Shown one piece after another: positions 38,061 to 45,746 of a DNA stretch of 64,000 nucleotides (within the stretch, counting starts at the first letter, position 1; every line of letters starts with the position of its first letter). A program made the position numbers and the translations under genes. The stretch is from Sphaerisporangium sp040649355 (GTDB taxonomy: Bacteria > Actinomycetota > Actinomycetes > Streptosporangiales > Streptosporangiaceae): positions 6,612-70,611 of the forward strand of contig NZ_JBICTU010000035.1 in assembly GCF_043197795.1 (NCBI RefSeq). The letters run 5' to 3'. The notes beneath the pieces were generated by a model. It was not told the DNA's origin and made no database searches. It was given only the letters and a program-made list of their open reading frames with translations.

Positions 38061-39446
38061 ATGGGGGAGCGGCTGTGTCCAGGATGCCGCAGGACGGTGC
38101 TGAGCCGCTACAGCCGCGACCCGGTGTGCGCTCCCTGCCTGCGGGCGACCCGTGGCGCGCGGCCCGTCACACCGGCGTGGCTGTGGGACTGCCTGCCGAT
38201 GCGCGAGGCGCTGGCCTCGGCCGACCTGGCCGCCTTCGTCGCGATCGTCCGCGCGGCGATGGGGCTGAGCCAGCTCGATCTCGCCGGTCTGACGGGCTGG
38301 TCGCAGAGCACGGTCACCCGCGTCGAGAGCGGTGAGCGCGACACGATCTACGACATCCGAGAACTCCTCCGCTTCGCGGACGCCGTCGGCATGCCGCGCC
38401 ACGCTCTCATGCCCCTGATTGCCGGTGATCCGGTGGCAGACGCGGCTGTTGCGGGCATAAATCAGGATATGGAGATGGACCGCCGCCACTTCAACGGAGT
38501 TCTCGCAGGTGGTTTCGCAGCGGGCATCGGATGGGCCCCCGTGACCATTCCGACCCGGGTCGAAGCCCCCCACATCAAGCATCTCAACGCCACGATTCAA
38601 CGTCTTTACTCCGATGACCAGCGAATAGGCGGAGGCATGCTGCTCGCCCCCGCCCTCCACCTACTCGCCAGAGTACGGCGAATGCTCGACGAAGCCGATT
38701 TCACCGAATCGATCGGTCGCCGGCTGCTGTCAACGGCCGGTGAGTTGTGCGTGTGCGCCGGTTGGCTCGCCTACGACGTGGATGACCAGAACCTTGCCCG
38801 GCAGCTGTACGCCGAGGCCTACATGTACGCGGGCCACGCCGGTGACGAGCGGCTTCGCGTGAACGTCACGTCATATCTGGCGATGCAGGCCATACGACTG
38901 GCGCGGACGTACCCGGGTCGGGCGCGTGAGGCACTGCACTCCGTCGCGGTGGGAAGGGAGGCCGCTCGCAGGTGGGCGACCCCTCGGGTGCACGCGCTTC
39001 TCGCCGTACGCGAGGCCGTCGCTCACGCCACTCTGGGCGACCAGATCGCGTGTCGCAGGGCCATCGCGACGGCGTGGCGAGAGGTGGAACACGGGACTCA
39101 TGAGGACGATCCGGCCTGGACCGGTTTCGTGAGCGAGACCACGCTGACCTATTTCGAGGGGCTGACCTCGATGACCCTCGACAAGCCCGTTCGCGCTGTC
39201 GACCGCTTCCAGCGTTTGCTGGCCGATTCGGCGATAGGCGACCGGAACCGGCTCTATTACCGTTCCTGTCTGGCCAATGCGCTACTGGCTTCGGGAGCGA
39301 AGCAGGAGTCGTTGAACGAGGGGTTGAATCTGCTTTCGCAAATGAGCGGGTCCCGGCGGACGCTGCGAGAGTTGGCGCCGTTGCGGGCGGTGGCGGGGGA
39401 GTCATCGGAGTTCGCCGGCCGGTACGACCGCCTCCTCGCGGCCTAG
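38061..39446 (+). CDS. XRE-family transcriptional regulator with N-terminal zinc ribbon
   Basis: A 461-residue protein. C6-x2-C9 and C23-x2-C26 form a likely zinc ribbon; a helix-turn-helix follows (residues ~57-110, with GLSQLDLAGLTGWSQSTVTRVESGE). The remaining ~340 residues are all-helical with TPR-like features (LYAEAYMYAGHAGDERLRVNV, YYRSCLANALLASG). This architecture is widespread and multi-copy in filamentous actinomycetes; few members are characterised. ATG 38061 follows GAGAAAGGA. It is divergent from a small HATPase, a recurring pairing. Composition is a little less GC-rich than in the surrounding genes. Confidence 0.87.
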   Translation: MGERLCPGCRRTVLSRYSRDPVCAPCLRATRGARPVTPAWLWDCLPMREALASADLAAFVAIVRAAMGLSQLDLAGLTGWSQSTVTRVESGERDTIYDIRELLRFADAVGMPRHALMPLIAGDPVADAAVAGINQDMEMDRRHFNGVLAGGFAAGIGWAPVTIPTRVEAPHIKHLNATIQRLYSDDQRIGGGMLLAPALHLLARVRRMLDEADFTESIGRRLLSTAGELCVCAGWLAYDVDDQNLARQLYAEAYMYAGHAGDERLRVNVTSYLAMQAIRLARTYPGRAREALHSVAVGREAARRWATPRVHALLAVREAVAHATLGDQIACRRAIATAWREVEHGTHEDDPAWTGFVSETTLTYFEGLTSMTLDKPVRAVDRFQRLLADSAIGDRNRLYYRSCLANALLASGAKQESLNEGLNLLSQMSGSRRTLRELAPLRAVAGESSEFAGRYDRLLAA

Positions 39447-39470
39447 CCTCGGCCCCCGGGTCGTAGCCCT

Positions 39471-40196
39471 CTATCGGGGGGCGGGGATGTGCGCGTTCCG
39501 CAGTGGTTCGCCGGTTCCGTTCTCGGGTGCGGCCCACAGCACCGCGTTGGCCAGGACGCGCCGGACATCCGGGTGGTGGTAGACCGGGTATCCCTGGTCG
39601 CCGGGGCTGAAGTAGAAGACGCGGCCGTTGCCCCGGCGGTAGCAGCAGCCGCTACGGAACACCTCGCCACCGCTGAAGGAGCTGATGAACACCAGCTCGT
39701 CGGGCTCGGGGATGCCGAACGGCTCGCCGTAGGTCTCGTCCTGGTCGATGACCAGGGGATGGGGAACGTCGCGGGCGATCGGGTGGGCGGGGTTCACCGT
39801 CCAGACAAGCTCGCGTTCGCCCGCGTCGCGCCAGTTCACCGTGCACGTGGTTCCCATGAGCGCACGAAAGATCTTCGAGTAGTGCCCGGAGTGCAGCACC
39901 AGCAGGCCCATGCCGCCGAGCACGCGCTGCCGTACGCGCTCGACGACCTCGTCCGGCACCTCCTCATGGGCCATGTGCCCCCACCAGGCCAGCACGTCGG
40001 TCTCGGACAGGTCCTTCTCCGGCAGGCCGCACTCGGGGTCCCCGAGGACGGACGTGCGCACCTTGACGCGGTCTCCCAGGTGCTCGGCCAGCCCCGCCGC
40101 GATGGCGCCGTGGATCCCGTCGGGGTAGCGCCGGCGCACGTCCTCCTCTCGCGGCTCGTGGTAGTTCTCGCCCCAGACGGTGACGTTGACGATCAT
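39471..40196 (-). CDS. ThuA domain-containing protein
   Basis: A 241-residue protein of the ThuA family (glutamine-amidotransferase-like fold). MIVNVTVWGENYHE opens it; DVLAWWGHMAHEEV, GLLVLHSGHYSKIF and GNGRVFYFSPGDQGYPVYHHPDVRRVLANAV are typical. Named for trehalose utilisation in rhizobia, the family is mostly uncharacterised; relatives act on sugars or keto sugars. No amidotransferase Cys triad is evident. ATG 40196. It is convergent with the XRE gene, with 24 bases between the stops. Confidence 0.88.
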   Translation of the reverse strand: MIVNVTVWGENYHEPREEDVRRRYPDGIHGAIAAGLAEHLGDRVKVRTSVLGDPECGLPEKDLSETDVLAWWGHMAHEEVPDEVVERVRQRVLGGMGLLVLHSGHYSKIFRALMGTTCTVNWRDAGERELVWTVNPAHPIARDVPHPLVIDQDETYGEPFGIPEPDELVFISSFSGGEVFRSGCCYRRGNGRVFYFSPGDQGYPVYHHPDVRRVLANAVLWAAPENGTGEPLRNAHIPAPR

Positions 40197-40348
40197 CCGC
40201 GGTGTCTCCTCCTGCCGTACGGCCCCACCATGGATCGGCCGGCGATGCTCAGTTATGTCCTACCTCGCGGGTAGCATCCCTGCGACGATCACGGACTGAG
40301 CGGCATCGCGACAACCCCAATGCCAGGTGGACGGAGACGGGAGGGTCG

Positions 40349-40960
40349 TCAGCCGGCGCCGGGAACGGTGACGTTCTGCTCCTTGAAGTCGTAGCCGGTC
40401 TTCGAGGCGTCCTTCTGCAGGCCGTCCATGGACGACTTGCTGGTGTCCAGGTCGGCCTCCGTGGCGGTGCCGCCCTTGAGCTTGTCGGTGAGGCTGGTGA
40501 ACTTGCTGCTGACGCCCTCCACGGCCTTGCACAGCGTGGGGTTGGCCACCGCGAAGCCCTTGGCGACCTTCAGCTCGTGCAGGGCGAAGACGCCCGCCAC
40601 GGCCGCCTTCACGAAGGTGCGCTTGCGCTTCTCGGCCCCGGCGTTGAAGCCGCCGCTGCGCAGCGGCTTGTAGATGTACCGGTGGAAGGCCCCGAGAGCG
40701 AGGCCCGCGTGCAGAGCGAAGCGGGTCTTGGCGAACGGCTTGGCGTTGCCTCCCGTCGGGCACTCGGCGTTGTACTCGGTGTCGGTGCCCGCCGACGGCT
40801 GGGCGCCGGCCGGCGGCGCTTGGGCGGCCGGGCTGGTGGCGACCGCGTTCTCGGGCGTCACGACGGCGGTCTTGTGACCGCCGCAGCCGCCGAGCAGCGC
40901 CACCGCGAGAAATGCCGCCGCCGCCGGTACGGCGACGGATCGAGGACTCCGTACAGCCAC
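40349..40960 (-). CDS. Hypothetical secreted lipoprotein
   Basis: A 203-residue protein. Signal sequence at residues ~1-22 with lipobox LLGGC (Cys ~26) and a Pro/Ala/Ser linker (~35-60). The mature part (residues ~65-200) is mostly helical and Lys/Ala-rich (RKRTFVKAAVAGVFALHELK, FTSLTDKLKGGTATEADLDT) and has two Cys (CP...LCK) that could pair. I recognise no family. GTG start 40960 follows GGGGGAAGAAG; the longer open frame to 41104 puts a charged segment ahead of the signal and is rejected. Likely anchored on the outer membrane face. Confidence 0.78.
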   Translation of the reverse strand: MAVRSPRSVAVPAAAAFLAVALLGGCGGHKTAVVTPENAVATSPAAQAPPAGAQPSAGTDTEYNAECPTGGNAKPFAKTRFALHAGLALGAFHRYIYKPLRSGGFNAGAEKRKRTFVKAAVAGVFALHELKVAKGFAVANPTLCKAVEGVSSKFTSLTDKLKGGTATEADLDTSKSSMDGLQKDASKTGYDFKEQNVTVPGAG

Positions 40961-41168
40961 TTCTTCCCCCCATGGAGCTTCGCGGCGTGACGGCCCGCGC
41001 CTCCGGGGGGCATGTTCTCGGAGACCTGACCGCCTGCCAGGCGAACGGCTCGCCGCCGTTCGATGTGATCTTTCCTTCTGTTCCCGTTGTATTCGGATCA
41101 ACACTTAGCGTGACCATTGCTTTACCTCGCTTTGAAACGAGGCGCGGTCCGCGAGACCCTCGGGGAGG

Positions 41169-41747
41169 CTATTCGCGGCCGGCGCGGGCGCGGAAGGCGG
41201 CGGTCTTGACGCGGTTCTGGCAGGCGGTGGAGCAGAAACGGCGGGTGCCGTTGCGCGAGACGTCGACGTAGACGCGGTCGCAGTGCGGCGCGGTGCACAC
41301 GCCCAGCCGGTCATGCAGCTCGCTGCCGAGCACGATGGCGAGGCCGGTGGCGCACGACGCGGCCCACTCGTCGGACCGGCTCTCGCCTTTCCCGTGGAAG
41401 TGCAGGTGCCAGGGCTCCCCGTCGTGCCGATCGAGGTGGGGGCGCGCCTGGAACCGTTCGAGCAGGCGGTTCACCTGCTCGGCGGCGGTGTCGACGTCGC
41501 CCGCCTCGACCGCGGCGAAGACCACGCGCAGCTCGGTGGCGACGGCGGCCAGGTCGCGCGCCTCGGCGTCGGTCGCCTCGCGGGCGCGCCGGCTGCCCGC
41601 GCGCAGGGCGGCGGTGACCGCCGCGCGCCGCTCGGGACCCTCGGGGGGGAGGGCGTACGGCCTGCCGCGCGCCTCGCCCGCCGTCAGGGTGTTGATGAGG
41701 GACGCCGCGACCGCCACCACGGCGTCGGAGTGGCTGTTGAAGTTCAC
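41169..41747 (-). CDS. CGNR zinc-finger/ABATE domain protein
   Basis: A 192-residue protein. The N-terminal ~125 residues are an ABATE (DUF1470) helical domain; the C terminus has the CGNR zinc finger GVCTAPHCDRVYVDVSRNGTRRFCSTACQNRVKTAAFRAR with four Cys. The family is thought to be transcriptional regulators that bind DNA through the CGNR finger and a ligand through ABATE. GTG start 41747. The divergent methyltransferase gene may be its target; the shared spacer carries a clear promoter for the latter. Confidence 0.87.
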   Translation of the reverse strand: MNFNSHSDAVVAVAASLINTLTAGEARGRPYALPPEGPERRAAVTAALRAGSRRAREATDAEARDLAAVATELRVVFAAVEAGDVDTAAEQVNRLLERFQARPHLDRHDGEPWHLHFHGKGESRSDEWAASCATGLAIVLGSELHDRLGVCTAPHCDRVYVDVSRNGTRRFCSTACQNRVKTAAFRARAGRE

Positions 41748-41893
41748 TTTGACCAGTTACATCCTCGCGTCGGAACTCGCGACCATCAACCTAGCCCAAG
41801 ACGGTCACGAGAGACCGTGACAAGCGCCGGTCACGGCGGTAGGGCGCCGGGACGTACGGCCGGTCGCGGCAGGGAGTAACTGTCGAACGTGCC

Positions 41894-41922
41894 TTGACCC
41901 GTTACGCGTCGCCCTCTAGGCT
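41894..41922 (+). promoter_or_regulatory. Sigma-A type promoter of the methyltransferase gene
   Basis: TTGACC (41894-41899), 17-base spacer, TAGGCT (41917-41922). The predicted start near 41929 leaves a ~37-base AT-rich leader with a strong ribosome site AAGGAGG (41954-41960). Confidence 0.75.
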
Positions 41923-41965
41923 TGTCACTATTCAAAGTATAAACAACAGTTACAAGGAGGCTTCC

Positions 41966-42742
41966 ATGCCGGCTCTTTCTCGTGAGGTGGCGCAGGGCTG
42001 GATCGCGCGATGGGACCGCCAGCAGGAGGGCTACCTGCCCGACCGGGAGGAGCGGTTCACCGCCCTGATCGACGCCGTGGAGGCCGGCGCCGGACGGCCC
42101 GACCCGCTGGTCCTCGACCTCGGCTGCGGGCCCGGCTCGCTCGCCGCCCGCCTGCTCGACCGCCTCCCCGACGCCACGGTCGTCGCGATCGACGCCGATC
42201 CGCTGCTCCTGGCCCTCGGGCGCGCGTGCCACGACGGAAGGTCCGGCCTGCGGTTCGAGGACCTCGACCTGCGTGCGGCCGGATGGGCCTCCGGCCTGCG
42301 TCTCGACCGCCCGGTGGACGTGGCGGTCAGCACCACCGCGCTTCACTGGCTGTCCGAAGCCGGGCTCCGCACGATGTTCGCCGAGCTGTCCCTCGTGCTG
42401 CGTCCCGGGGGGCTGTTCCTCAACGGTGACCACCTCGACGTGGAAGACGTCTCACCGGCGCTGGCGAAGATCGAGCACGCGATCTACGACCGGGCGACCC
42501 GGCGGCGCTTCACCGAGGGCATGCCCGAGGACTGGCGCCAGTGGTGGGCGGCGGTCGACGCGGACCCGATCCTGTCCGGCCTCCACGCCGAGCGGGAGCG
42601 CAGGGTCGCCGCCGCGCACCACGGCTCCGAGTCGGGGAACCTCTCGACGCACGTCACCGCGCTGCGCGGAGCGGGCTTCGCCGAGATCGGAACGCTCTGG
42701 CAGAACGGGAACAACCGGCTCCTGGCCGCCGTCCGCCCCTGA
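41966..42742 (+). CDS. Class I SAM-dependent methyltransferase
   Basis: A 258-residue protein with Rossmann motif I VLDLGCGPGSLA (residues ~45-56), the acidic VVAIDADP motif II end, and TTALHWLSEAG (motif IV region). The substrate is not predictable. ATG 41966 is set by AAGGAGG six bases upstream; a longer frame from 41894 would start inside the promoter. Divergent from the CGNR protein, its plausible regulator. The region after the stop carries a palindromic operator for the next gene. Confidence 0.86.
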   Translation: MPALSREVAQGWIARWDRQQEGYLPDREERFTALIDAVEAGAGRPDPLVLDLGCGPGSLAARLLDRLPDATVVAIDADPLLLALGRACHDGRSGLRFEDLDLRAAGWASGLRLDRPVDVAVSTTALHWLSEAGLRTMFAELSLVLRPGGLFLNGDHLDVEDVSPALAKIEHAIYDRATRRRFTEGMPEDWRQWWAAVDADPILSGLHAERERRVAAAHHGSESGNLSTHVTALRGAGFAEIGTLWQNGNNRLLAAVRP

Positions 42743-42749
42743 CTGACGT

Positions 42750-42775
42750 GAATCTAACAGGATCGTGTTAGATTC
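42750..42775. promoter_or_regulatory. Palindromic operator before the adenosine deaminase gene
   Basis: GAATCTAACA / TGTTAGATTC, perfect 10-bp arms with spacer GGATCG (42750-42775). It is AT-rich against a GC-rich background and sits 51 bases before the ATG, typical of a TetR- or MarR-type site. As RNA it could also form a weak terminator for the methyltransferase gene. Confidence 0.6.
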
Positions 42776-42825
42776 CGGATAAATCCCTTTCGTGCGGGTC
42801 GCGGGGCTGCTTAGGGTCGAGTGGT

Positions 42826-43857
42826 ATGACAGAGATCCCCCCATCCACCGAAGCGTTCATCGCGGCCCTGCCCAAGGTCGAACTCCACATCCACCTGATC
42901 GGATCCGCGTCGGTGCCCACCGTCCTGGAACTCTCCCGGAGGTATCCGGGCAGCCCGGTGCCCACCGGTGAGGAGGAGCTGCGCGCCTTCTACGAGTTCC
43001 GGGACTTCCCCCACTTCGCCCAGATCTACGAGGGCGTCAACGGCCTCGTCCGGGAACCTGAGGACGTCGCCACCCTCGTCACCGGCGCCGCGCGCGACCT
43101 CGCCGCCCAGAACGTCAGGTACTTCGAGCTGACGGTCACGCCGTACTCCCACCAGCGGGTGGGCATGTCCAGGCGCGCCATAACCGAGGCCCTGGACGTG
43201 GCGGCACGGCAGGCGCTGGAGCACGGCGTGCGGGTCGGCTACATCTTCGACATCCCCGGCGAGTACGGGCTGGAAGGCACCCGGGCGACGCTCGACCACG
43301 CGCTGAACGAGCCGCCCGAGGCCCTGGTCGGATTCGGGCTCGCCGGCATCGAGCAGGAGCGTCCCGCGTATCGCGACGCCTTCAGGGACGCTTTCCGGGC
43401 GGCCGTGGCGGCGGGCCTGCACAGCGTGCCGCACGGCGGCGAGATGACCGGGCCCGAGACCATCTGGGAGGTCATCGAGGGGCTCGGCGCCGAGCGCATC
43501 GGCCACGGCACCAGTTGCGTGGCCGACCCCCGGCTCATGGCCCACCTCCGGGAGACCCAGATCCCGCTGGAGGTGTGCCCGACCTCCAACGTCCGCACCT
43601 GCCAGGTGCCGGACATCGCCTCCCACCCGATGCCCCGCATGCTGGAGGAGGGCCTGTTCGTCACCCTCAACAGCGACGACCCGCCCATGTTCGGGACCAC
43701 CCTCGACCGCGAGTACCGCATCGCGGCCGGGGAGTTCGGCCTCGGACCGGCGGAGCTGGCCACCCTCGCCCGCAACGCCGTGCAGGCGTCCTTCCTGGAC
43801 GACGACGGCAAGCGCGCGATCACGGCCGAGATCGACGCGCTGGCCGTGCCCCGCTGA
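42826..43857 (+). CDS. Adenosine deaminase family protein
   Basis: A 343-residue TIM-barrel deaminase. Metal-binding HIHL (residues ~20-23), HGGEM (~204-208) with catalytic Glu nearby, RIGHGTS and the late NSDDPPMFGTTL (two Asp) complete the adenosine/AMP deaminase active site. The usual reaction is adenosine to inosine. An alternative is aminodeoxyfutalosine deamination in menaquinone synthesis, which in streptomycetes uses a member of this family; sequence alone does not separate them. ATG 42826; ribosome site not strong. A palindromic operator lies upstream. No other purine or menaquinone gene is nearby. Confidence 0.9.
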   Translation: MTEIPPSTEAFIAALPKVELHIHLIGSASVPTVLELSRRYPGSPVPTGEEELRAFYEFRDFPHFAQIYEGVNGLVREPEDVATLVTGAARDLAAQNVRYFELTVTPYSHQRVGMSRRAITEALDVAARQALEHGVRVGYIFDIPGEYGLEGTRATLDHALNEPPEALVGFGLAGIEQERPAYRDAFRDAFRAAVAAGLHSVPHGGEMTGPETIWEVIEGLGAERIGHGTSCVADPRLMAHLRETQIPLEVCPTSNVRTCQVPDIASHPMPRMLEEGLFVTLNSDDPPMFGTTLDREYRIAAGEFGLGPAELATLARNAVQASFLDDDGKRAITAEIDALAVPR

Positions 43858-43894
43858 GGTCACGGGGGGCCGACGGCGGCCGAGACCGGGCCGA

Positions 43895-44668
43895 TCACGG
43901 GGACGCGGGGCGACCGAGGCCGGGAGGGATCTTGGAGGCGGCGGCGCGGTCGAGCAGGAACAGCGTGCGCTGCCGTCCCCGGGCCCCGGCCGCGGGCACC
44001 TGCATCGGCCCGGACTCCTGCAGGGCCAGGTGCACGGCCTTCGCCTTCTCCTCGCCCGCCGCGATCACCCACACCTCACGCGCCGCCCTGATCGTGGGCA
44101 GCGTCATCGAGATCCGGGTGGGCGGCGGCTTCGGAGCCCCGTGGACGGCCACGACCGGCCGCTCGTCGTACAGGGCGGGCATGCCGGGGAACAGCGACGC
44201 GACATGCCCGTCCGGGCCGAGGCCGAGCATCAGGATGTCGAAGGACGGCACGGGCCCGTGGTCCTCGGGCCGCGAGGCCCTGCGGAGCTCGGCGGCGTAG
44301 CGGTCGGCCGACTCCTCGGCGGTGACCCCCGCGTCGGGCCCGAGCATGGGATGCACCCGGTCGGGGTCCACGTCGACGTGGTCGAGCAGCGCGCCGCGGG
44401 CGCCGGTCTCGTTGCGCTCGGGGTCGCCGGTGGGCAGGAAGCGCTCGTCACCCCACCAGATGTCCAGGCGCGGCCACTCGACCGCGTCGCGCGCCGGGGT
44501 GGCCGCCACCTCGGCCAGCGTGGCGGTGCCCATGCCGCCGCCGGTCAGCACCAGGTGCGCCGACCCCTTGGCCGCCTGGGCGTCGGCCAGTCCGGTGATC
44601 AGGCGTGCGGCGACGGCCTTGGCCAGCACGTCGGCGTCCCGGTGGACGAGAACCGAGGGAACACTCAC
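43895..44668 (-). CDS. pgl: 6-Phosphogluconolactonase
   Basis: A 257-residue member of the NagB/Pgl family. TGGGMGTATLAEVAA, WWGDERFLPTGDPERNE and LGLGPDGHVASLFPG are the Pgl signatures (catalytic residues in DERF and the GHVASLF His). It hydrolyses 6-phosphogluconolactone, the second step of the oxidative pentose phosphate pathway. GTG start 44668 follows GAAGGA; the extra N terminus up to 44752 is unlike the family. Last gene of the tkt-tal-pgi-zwf-opcA-pgl run. A tandem repeat lies between it and opcA. Confidence 0.94.
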   Translation of the reverse strand: MSVPSVLVHRDADVLAKAVAARLITGLADAQAAKGSAHLVLTGGGMGTATLAEVAATPARDAVEWPRLDIWWGDERFLPTGDPERNETGARGALLDHVDVDPDRVHPMLGPDAGVTAEESADRYAAELRRASRPEDHGPVPSFDILMLGLGPDGHVASLFPGMPALYDERPVVAVHGAPKPPPTRISMTLPTIRAAREVWVIAAGEEKAKAVHLALQESGPMQVPAAGARGRQRTLFLLDRAAASKIPPGLGRPASP

Positions 44669-44769
44669 GAGAAGAACCGTCCTTCTATAGCGGAGGTGCC
44701 CGGCACCCGCCCATGTCCCGAGATTTCGGGGAATGGGGGAGTGCCGGGCCACCAGGGTCAGGCTGTGTG

Positions 44770-44811
44770 CTGTGTCAGTGCTGTGTCAGTGCTGTGTCAG
44801 TGCTGTCAGTG
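44770..44811. repeat. 11-bp tandem repeat between opcA and pgl
   Basis: CTGTGTCAGTG occurs three times head-to-tail (44770-44802), then once with a two-base deletion (44803-44811). It lies in the leader of pgl and could vary in copy number by slippage. Confidence 0.9.
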
Positions 44812-44834
44812 CTGCCGGCCGCGGGGGAGCCGGT

Positions 44835-45746
44835 TCAGGAGAGGTCGTAATCGGCGACGCCTCTGATCGTCTCCGCGTACACCTCGTCGGGGTCGAGGCG
44901 CCGCAGCTCCTCGGCCAGCAGGTCGGAGGTGGGCCGGCGGGCCAGGGCCACCTGCCGGTCGGGCTGGCCGGGCCGTACGAGCGTGGCGGTGCGGGAGTCG
45001 TGCCGCTCCACCACCACCTCGCCGTCGTCCAGGCGCAGGCGCACCTTGGTCAGGCCGGGACCCTTGGACTCGGTCACCTTGATCGGCGCTTCCAGCTTCT
45101 GCGAGAGCCACACGGCCAGCAGGGCGGCGCTGGGGTGGTCGGGCTCGGCCTCGACGTACCCGTCGAGGATCTTCCCGACCGGCTGGTCGAACGCCGCCGC
45201 GAGCAGGCTGCGCCAGGGGGTGATCCTGGTCCAGGCGAGGTCGGTGTCGCCCGGCGTGTACCCGCTGACGCGGCTCCTGATCGCCGCCACCGAGTCGCGG
45301 GCGAAACGCGCGTCGGTGACGCGGCGCTGGCCGTAGGCGCCCACCGGGTCCTTCGCCGGGGCCTCGGGGGCGTCACCCGGCCACCACACCACCACGGGGA
45401 TGTCGGGCAGCAGCAGCGGCGAGAGCACAGAGTCGGCGTGCTCCCTCAGCTCCCCGTACAGGCGCAGCAGGACGACCTCGCCGGTCGTCAGCTCGCCGAC
45501 GCGGATCTCGGCGTCGAGCCGCGTCGCCTCGTCGCGCTCCCTCGGGATGACCGCGAGGATGCGCGAGGGGTGCTCGCGGGAGGCCTCGGAGGCCGCGCGC
45601 ACCGCGTCGTACTGCTGGCTTTCGTCGCAGACCACCACAAGGGTCAGCACCATGCCGACCGCCGGCGCGCCCACCTGGTGTCTCAGCCGCGTGAGCTGGG
45701 AGGAGATGTCGGAGGCCGTGGTCGACCCCATGAGGAAACTGGTCAC
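44835..45746 (-). CDS. opcA: Glucose-6-phosphate dehydrogenase assembly/activator protein OpcA
   Basis: A 303-residue protein whose WWPGDAPEAPAKDPVGAYGQRRVTD, RRDSVAAIRSR-like helix and TRITPWRSLLAAAFDQP match OpcA, a partner needed for full G6PDH activity in cyanobacteria and actinobacteria. It has no catalytic motifs of its own. Its GTG start overlaps the zwf stop by four bases (45743-45746), which supports stoichiometric production with Zwf. Confidence 0.94.
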   Translation of the reverse strand: MTSFLMGSTTASDISSQLTRLRHQVGAPAVGMVLTLVVVCDESQQYDAVRAASEASREHPSRILAVIPRERDEATRLDAEIRVGELTTGEVVLLRLYGELREHADSVLSPLLLPDIPVVVWWPGDAPEAPAKDPVGAYGQRRVTDARFARDSVAAIRSRVSGYTPGDTDLAWTRITPWRSLLAAAFDQPVGKILDGYVEAEPDHPSAALLAVWLSQKLEAPIKVTESKGPGLTKVRLRLDDGEVVVERHDSRTATLVRPGQPDRQVALARRPTSDLLAEELRRLDPDEVYAETIRGVADYDLS

